Assembly (NCBI GenBank): GCA_964447175.1
Contig: CAYURP010000062.1
Coordinates: 1-10,814, forward strand
Length of the DNA stretch: 10,814 nucleotides
DNA from: CAYURP01 sp964447175
GTDB taxonomy: Bacteria; Zixibacteria; MSB-5A5; SM23-73-2
Direction of reading: 5' to 3'
Of this stretch, positions 7,261 to 10,814 are shown one piece after another (the first letter of the stretch is position 1; each line of letters opens with the position of its first letter). The translations under genes and the position numbers were made by a program. The notes under the pieces are model-generated. The model was not told the DNA's origin, did not search any database, and saw only the letters and a list, made by a program, of their open reading frames with translations.

Positions 7261-7446
7261 GTGGTAAAGTTTGTCCAAACAGAATCACGAGAGAACCCTG
7301 AACAGGTGCGCGAGTTGTTTAAGGAATATGATGCCTCTTTGCGCTTTGACCTATCATTCCAAGATTTCGAGAAGGAATTGGTTCAACTGCAGAGAAAATG
7401 GGCTGGAAACTCTCGTACCAAACGCCCGTTTTTAGCCGAGGAGTGA
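7261..7446 (+). pseudogene. Truncated N-terminal fragment of a GNAT acetyltransferase
   Basis: The 61-codon frame opens with a pattern typical of the start of some GNAT N-acetyltransferases: EQVRELFKEYDASLRFD (14-30), LSFQDFEKEL (31-40). Full proteins of this kind run to about 150-170 residues and continue with an acetyl-CoA-binding core. Here similarity stops near codon 43 (about nt 7390), and the rest (RKWAGNSRTKRPFLAEE) looks foreign before a TGA stop at 7444-7446. The other two forward frames after 7390 do not restore the GNAT core, so this is a deletion or replacement, not a single frameshift. There is no clear ribosome binding site; GTG 7261 is the first start. The 149 bases upstream (7112-7260) hold no gene. 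The fragment lacks the cofactor site and cannot be an active acetyltransferase. Confidence 0.6.
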
Positions 7447-7490
7447 TTCTCTGAAACTTTGGGTTAATAAATCGTATCAAGAGTAAGTCT

Positions 7491-8273
7491 ATGTCTTTAG
7501 TGTGCCACAAATATGGATGCTCCATTTTAAAACTGGGTATTGCAATTACTGCCGTATTAATTATCCTACTATGTATTGGATATTCCGACTCGCATGCACA
7601 GTTGCGCTTGGATGTCGAAACCGGGATTGTTTTCAGCGGGTATAATGATGTTCGGATTCCGAATGAGACCGGGACTAAAATTTCTCTTACTGATGATCTT
7701 AAAACCGACCCGAACCTCTTCTCCAGAGCTAAACTGATATATAAAATAAATGATAAGCATACTATAACTGCTCTGGTTGCCCCGCTTCGCCTGGAAGCTG
7801 AAGGGAGCGTTAACAAAACAGTGAGATTTGAAGATGAGGAATTCCCTCCGAACACTAAACTTAAATCGATCTATCGTTTTGATTCCTACCGCCTGACTTA
7901 TCGATACGACTTCCATCGAGAAAAAGATTTTAGAGCCGGGCTGGGCTTTACTGCTAAGATCAGAGATGCCTCTATTAGTCTTAAAGGCGCTAATAAAGAA
8001 GCTGAAAAGAGAAATACCGGCTTTGTGCCCTTGATTAATTTCCGGGGCGAATATAGATTTTCTGAAAATTGGACTCTGGTTCTGGACGGCGATGCCCTGG
8101 CTGCTCCTCAGGGCAGGGCTGAGGACGTTTTTCTGGGGGTGGAATACGATATGGCTCAAAACGTCGATATTAAACTCGGCTACAGGATTCTGGAGGGCGG
8201 GGCTGATGCGGGCGAGGTCTACACTTTCGCCCTATTGCACTATATTGTCATCGGTGCGATTATAGCCTTCTAA
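7491..8273 (+). CDS. Secreted beta-barrel-like outer membrane protein, unknown role
   Basis: This 260-residue protein starts with a signal peptide: a short basic/polar N-region, a hydrophobic core (about LGIAITAVLIILLCIG, 15-30) and a SHA site with cleavage likely after A36. The mature part alternates polar and aromatic/hydrophobic residues in about ten strand-like stretches, for example KSIYRFDSYRLTYRYDF, DFRAGLGFTAKIRD, FRGEYRFSENWTLVLDG and VDIKLGYRIL. It ends in FALLHYIVIGAIIAF, whose terminal Phe resembles the barrel-assembly signal of outer membrane proteins. This indicates a Gram-negative envelope. No substrate-binding motif is recognisable, so porin, adhesin or structural roles are open. 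The ATG at 7491 has only a weak AAGAG (7479-7483) ahead of it; GTG 7500 is the next option. The gene starts 44 bases after the GNAT fragment, and its 3' end lies 14 bases from the assembly gap. Confidence 0.8.
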   Translation: MSLVCHKYGCSILKLGIAITAVLIILLCIGYSDSHAQLRLDVETGIVFSGYNDVRIPNETGTKISLTDDLKTDPNLFSRAKLIYKINDKHTITALVAPLRLEAEGSVNKTVRFEDEEFPPNTKLKSIYRFDSYRLTYRYDFHREKDFRAGLGFTAKIRDASISLKGANKEAEKRNTGFVPLINFRGEYRFSENWTLVLDGDALAAPQGRAEDVFLGVEYDMAQNVDIKLGYRILEGGADAGEVYTFALLHYIVIGAIIAF

Positions 8274-8287
8274 GTTAAAGTTCAAAA

Positions 8288-8297
8288 NNNNNNNNNN
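8288..8297. other. Assembly gap (10 N)
   Basis: Ten consecutive N bases break the sequence 14 bases after the preceding stop codon. The sequence resumes inside a copy of the composite repeat, and GCACAGAACTGG matches copy 2 from about 2127. The true gap length is unknown, and bases or a gene may be missing here. The repeat itself probably caused the assembly break. Confidence 0.98.
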
Positions 8298-8365
8298 GCA
8301 CAGAACTGGAGTGTCAAGCTTCAGCTTGACTTCTTAGGGTAGACCAGTGGCCTCAGCCATTGGTC
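8298..8365. repeat. Composite hairpin repeat, copy 3 (left part lost in gap)
   Basis: The copy begins with CACAGAACTGGAGTGTCAAGC as in copy 2. The stem GTCAAGC (8313-8319), loop TTCA, GCTTGAC (8324-8330) is compact, without the 24-base insertion of copy 2. TTCTTAGGGTAG follows, then the hairpin GACCAGTGGC (8342-8351), loop CTCA, GCCATTGGTC (8356-8365), 10 bp with one G-T pair. The blocks left of CACAGAACTGG seen in copy 2 would fall inside the N gap. Confidence 0.82.
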
Positions 8366-8393
8366 AAAACATATTTTCTTTTCCTTTGTTGTT

Positions 8394-8509
8394 CTGTCAG
8401 GTCTTGCCCATTTGGGTGTGACCTGACAGCCTCGTTAGCTTGTAGTTTTTTAGGTCAAAAGCCACGTGCTCCTGATTTATCCTGGTGTCAGGTGCACAGG
8501 GCACCTGAC
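8394..8509. repeat. Two related large hairpins with GTCAGGT/ACCTGAC arms
   Basis: Hairpin one has CTGTCAGGTC (8394-8403) and GACCTGACAG (8420-8429), a perfect 10-bp stem whose 16-base loop can itself pair GCCC with GGGT. Hairpin two has GTCAGGTGC (8487-8495), loop ACAGG, GCACCTGAC (8501-8509), a perfect 9-bp stem. Both share the core TGTCAGGT on the left and ACCTGAC on the right, so they look like duplicated or related elements 57 bases apart. Neither has a T-run downstream that would make it a clear terminator. The open frame across this area is an artefact of the repeats. Confidence 0.8.
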
Positions 8510-8527
8510 CTACGAACTCTGCCTGAA

Positions 8528-8584
8528 AACTCACCCCCTAACCCCCTCTCTTTCTGAGAGAGGGGGAACCAAAGGGGGTGAGTT
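8528..8584. repeat. Two-tier C-rich/G-rich hairpin
   Basis: The outer stem AACTCACCCCCT (8528-8539) with AGGGGGTGAGTT (8573-8584) is 12 bp and perfect. The inner stem CCCCCTCTC (8542-8550) with GAGAGGGGG (8558-8566) is 9 bp with a 7-base loop. An asymmetric internal loop (2 versus 6 bases) separates them. Similar C-run/G-run palindromes are a known type of dispersed intergenic repeat in several bacterial groups. The element is too symmetric and too stable to be chance. Confidence 0.85.
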
Positions 8585-8879
8585 CAAAGAACCCGATTAC
8601 TCCATAAATATAAAATAAATTCTGCCCTTACAAGTATATCCGGGCTTCCAGAGAAGTGCAAAAAAAACTTGACCTCAATAACCACAGAGTAATTTAAGGT
8701 TTCAGACAAAAAAAATACCAAGATGGGGTAGATTTTAAGGATGAGGTGTATAGAGGGGTGAAATCTGTACTGATGTTCTTTGCAAAGAGAATTGAAGTAT
8801 AGGGATTTAATAATGGTTTAATATTTTCTGTTCATTCCTATGTCTTATCCCTGGATTATTTAGCTAAAAGGAGGTTGTT
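8585..8879 (+). promoter_or_regulatory. AT-rich leader region of the membrane protein gene
   Basis: This is the last part of the 606-base gene-free stretch 8274-8879; the first part is the gap and the hairpins. It is AT-rich with no credible gene. TTGACC (8669-8674) followed after 18 bases by TTTAAG (8693-8698) is a weak promoter candidate that would give a leader of about 175 bases. The only firm signal is the ribosome binding site AAGGAGG (8868-8874), 5 bases before the ATG at 8880. Confidence 0.35.
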
Positions 8880-9791
8880 ATGTCTGGCTCCGGGATTCTT
8901 GACGTAGCCATCGGGCTGATCTTTGTTTATCTTCTTCTGGGTCTTCTGTGTTCTGCTTTCAATGAATGGATTGCCCGGATGTTCGCTTTGCGCTCAAGCA
9001 CCCTGGAGGCTGGTATAAAAAATCTCCTCAAGGGTCAGTGCCCGGATGGGAAGGAACTGGCAGATGTTTTCTATAATCATCCCCTGGTAAAAAGTCTCTA
9101 TAAAAAGGGCAAAAAACCATCCTATATCCCCAATAGCACCTTTGCTCTTATCTTAATGGATATTTTTGCTCCTGGTAAGGAATCTGGCTCTGAGGTAATT
9201 GAAGGCGTCAGGAACACAGTAGCTCAACTCCCGGATAGCTGCGATGATGTGAAGAAATCGCTTCTCTTACTGACAAGTAGCACAGAGAAAGATATCAAGA
9301 AAGTTCGGGAAAACATAGAGGAATGGTTCGACAATTCTATGGCTCGGGTTTCGGGCTGGTACAAAAGAAAGACCCAGACAATTACACTTATTGTGGCTTT
9401 TGTGGTGAGCGTGGGTTTGAACGTCGATACATTTTCCATCGCAGACCATCTTTACCGGGATGATTCGGTTCGTGCTTTAGCAGTCACAACTGCTCAGGAG
9501 ATTGTTCAGCAGCCCCTTCCCGCAGATTCAACATCTTCTTTACCTACAAGAATTAAGGAAGCTCAGGGAGAACTTGATAAGCTGCAGCTGCCAGTGGGGT
9601 GGTCAGCTCCGGTGAAGTTACCACATAGTTTCTGGGAATTTGTCAACAAGATTTTCGGATGGCTGTTTACGGCTTTTGCCCTGTCTTTAGGTGCTCCGTT
9701 CTGGTTTGACGTTTTGAAAAAGCTGGTCAATCTTCGCTCCACAGGCGCAGCACCGGAAACGGTGACCGAAAAGAAACCTGAGAAATCTTAG
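8880..9791 (+). CDS. Conserved multi-pass membrane protein of unknown function
   Basis: This 303-residue protein has hydrophobic segments at about 8-27 (ending near the cysteine C24 and NEW 28-30), 167-184 and 256-275. The long soluble parts between them are Lys/Glu-rich. Conserved-looking landmarks are SAFNEW (25-30), HPLVKSLY (67-74), PSYIPNSTFAL (80-90), a helix ending EEWFDNSMARVSGWYKRKTQ (147-166), GLNVDTFSIA (179-188), LPVGWS (237-242) and SLGAPFWFDVLKKLVNLR (269-286). I recognise this pattern from uncharacterised bacterial membrane proteins but know no assigned function. It has no enzyme motif or transporter signature. The tail is Pro/Lys/Glu-rich and probably cytoplasmic or disordered. 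The start is secure because of the near-perfect ribosome binding site. It stands alone, convergent with mazG. Confidence 0.85.
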   Translation: MSGSGILDVAIGLIFVYLLLGLLCSAFNEWIARMFALRSSTLEAGIKNLLKGQCPDGKELADVFYNHPLVKSLYKKGKKPSYIPNSTFALILMDIFAPGKESGSEVIEGVRNTVAQLPDSCDDVKKSLLLLTSSTEKDIKKVRENIEEWFDNSMARVSGWYKRKTQTITLIVAFVVSVGLNVDTFSIADHLYRDDSVRALAVTTAQEIVQQPLPADSTSSLPTRIKEAQGELDKLQLPVGWSAPVKLPHSFWEFVNKIFGWLFTAFALSLGAPFWFDVLKKLVNLRSTGAAPETVTEKKPEKS

Positions 9792-9832
9792 CAATTATGC
9801 GTCTTCTTTGGAGATGATACAAGGATTTCCAT

Positions 9833-9933
9833 AATTCAGAGGATGAATAAATGCTGAATTGAAGCCCTGTATTTAGAATTTATTGATTTCTCAGTAACAT
9901 GCTGGATTAAAGTGCGTTATCGATTTTTATCGA
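9833..9933. other. Weak hairpins between convergent genes
   Basis: The 175-base space between the two converging stop codons holds AATTCAG (9833-9839) facing CTGAATT (9854-9860) around a 14-base loop, and TCGAT (9920-9924), loop TTTT, ATCGA (9929-9933). Neither is followed by a clear T-run, so a bidirectional terminator is possible but not demonstrated. Confidence 0.25.
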
Positions 9934-9966
9934 AACAAATTGAGTTCAGTCAGATGTAATAATATA

Positions 9967-10749
9967 TCAGATTCTTTCTCTCTTTGCCTTCTCCCAGAGG
10001 GAGTCCATCTCTTCTAATGTGGTATCAATTAACGACTTGCCCCTCTTGTTCAGCTCTTTTTCAACGTAATTAAATCTTTTAATAAATTTATTGATGGTCC
10101 TTCTCAGGGCGAATTCCGGGTTTATGTTTAAACGTCTGGATAAATTCACCAGGGTGAAGAATATGTCCCCGATCTCCTCCTCTTTGAGCCTGGATTTCTT
10201 CTTTTTGTATATTCTTTTGAATTCCTCCAGCTCCTCCTCCAGCTTCAGAAGTATGTCATCTTTTTCCTTCCAGTCAAATCCCACCCGTCCCACCTTCTCC
10301 TGAACCCGGTAAGCTTTTAAAAGCGCCGGCAGGATTTTGGGGATTCCGGACAATATCTTCCGGTTTTCATTGGTCATCTTGATATGTTCCCACTTTTTTA
10401 TTACCTGATCTGAGGAGACCTTCTCCTTTGTTTTGAATACGTGCGGGTGGCGTTCAACCAGTTTTTTGATCAGATCGCCGATTACCTCATTGATATCGAA
10501 TTTCTTTCTCTCTTTGGCTATCTGGGAATGGAAAACGATCTGCAAAAGCAGATCCCCTAACTCCTCCCTGAGCTTTTTGTCGTCTTTTGCTTCAATGGTA
10601 TCCAGGACCTCGTAGGATTCTTCCAAAAGGTAGGGCATTAAGGACTTATGGGTCTGGATTCGGTCCCAGGGGCACCCCTTTTTTGACCGCAATTTGGTCA
10701 TTAACTTGACCAGGTCCTCGAATTCTTTTGGTTTTGATTTTTTCGTCAT
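9967..10749 (-). CDS. mazG: Nucleoside triphosphate pyrophosphohydrolase MazG
   Basis: This 260-residue protein matches full-length MazG (E. coli MazG is about 263). MazG hydrolyses NTPs and dNTPs to monophosphate and pyrophosphate in the cytosol, cleaning up aberrant nucleotides, and in E. coli it influences the stringent response. The N-terminal half has GCPWDRIQTHKSL (25-37), the metal-binding EESYE (43-47) and EELGD (62-66), and the HPHVF segment (101-105). The C-terminal MazG-like half has KVGRVGFDW (152-160), EEELEEF (171-177) and EEEIGD (190-195), so both Mg-binding sets are intact. The ATG is read from 10749 downward; no strong Shine-Dalgarno precedes it and only 65 bases remain to the window edge. 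There is no adjacent mazE/mazF toxin-antitoxin or relA here. Confidence 0.95.
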   Translation of the reverse strand: MTKKSKPKEFEDLVKLMTKLRSKKGCPWDRIQTHKSLMPYLLEESYEVLDTIEAKDDKKLREELGDLLLQIVFHSQIAKERKKFDINEVIGDLIKKLVERHPHVFKTKEKVSSDQVIKKWEHIKMTNENRKILSGIPKILPALLKAYRVQEKVGRVGFDWKEKDDILLKLEEELEEFKRIYKKKKSRLKEEEIGDIFFTLVNLSRRLNINPEFALRRTINKFIKRFNYVEKELNKRGKSLIDTTLEEMDSLWEKAKRERI

Positions 10750-10814
10750 TAAAGACTATAAACAAGCTAAATTCAAGTATCTACGTAAGAATATAGTTAT
10801 AAATCCTTAGGATT

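Noticed and set aside
7319..8159. Long minus-strand open frames (178 and 196 codons)
   Set aside because: They are antisense to the GNAT fragment and to the signal-peptide-bearing outer membrane protein, whose plus-strand frame has clear protein features.
8360..8557. 65-codon plus-strand open frame
   Set aside because: It lies entirely over the hairpin repeats, has no ribosome binding site and has an amino acid pattern dictated by the inverted repeats.

Overview
The window looks like a scaffold piece from an uncultured Gram-negative bacterium, probably a metagenome assembly. Three things point that way: a 10-base N run at 8288-8297 marks a scaffold join, intergenic spaces are long and full of inverted repeats, and one protein has a signal peptide and a beta-barrel-like C-terminus ending in Phe. 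The gene content does not fix the phylum. A deep-branching candidate lineage, perhaps of the FCB group, is only a guess. There are seven intact genes, one gene cut by the left edge and one broken gene fragment. No rRNA, tRNA, CRISPR array, transposase or integrase is visible.

Layout. (1) 2-1306: 3' part of a hybrid sensor kinase (receiver, histidine kinase, receiver). (2) 1307-1659: a gene-free stretch with short TTAAACC-type direct repeats, the first copy of a composite hairpin repeat, and a good sigma70-like promoter. (3) 1660-1971: a YdhR-family small protein with a strong ribosome binding site and a clear intrinsic terminator. (4) 2042-2215: second composite repeat. (5) 2241-3071: aldo/keto reductase. 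(6) 3262-7446: an AT-richer accessory block holding a 945-residue single-chain restriction-modification enzyme, a GC-richer hairpin spacer, a DUF5677-like protein and a truncated GNAT acetyltransferase fragment. (7) 7491-8273: a secreted, probably outer-membrane protein. (8) 8274-8879: a 606-base gene-free stretch with the scaffold gap, the third composite repeat and three more large hairpins. (9) 8880-9791: a conserved multi-pass membrane protein of unknown function. (10) 9967-10749, minus strand: MazG nucleotide pyrophosphohydrolase, convergent with the previous gene.

How the genes relate. Apart from MazG all genes are on the plus strand, but gaps of about 150-600 bases and separate signals argue against one operon. 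The clearest unit is the YdhR gene with its own promoter and terminator. The restriction-modification gene, the DUF5677-like gene and the broken acetyltransferase look like an acquired accessory segment between housekeeping-type genes. The restriction enzyme carries its own methylase and target recognition regions, so it should not need a partner. Whether the DUF5677-like protein helps it is unknown.

The most unusual material is non-coding: a three-copy family of composite hairpin repeats (1432-1564, 2042-2215, 8298-8365). Its copies share sequence blocks, show one compensatory base-pair change, and differ by hairpin cassettes placed inside loops. The family is accompanied by two related GTCAGGT hairpins and a two-tier C-rich/G-rich hairpin.
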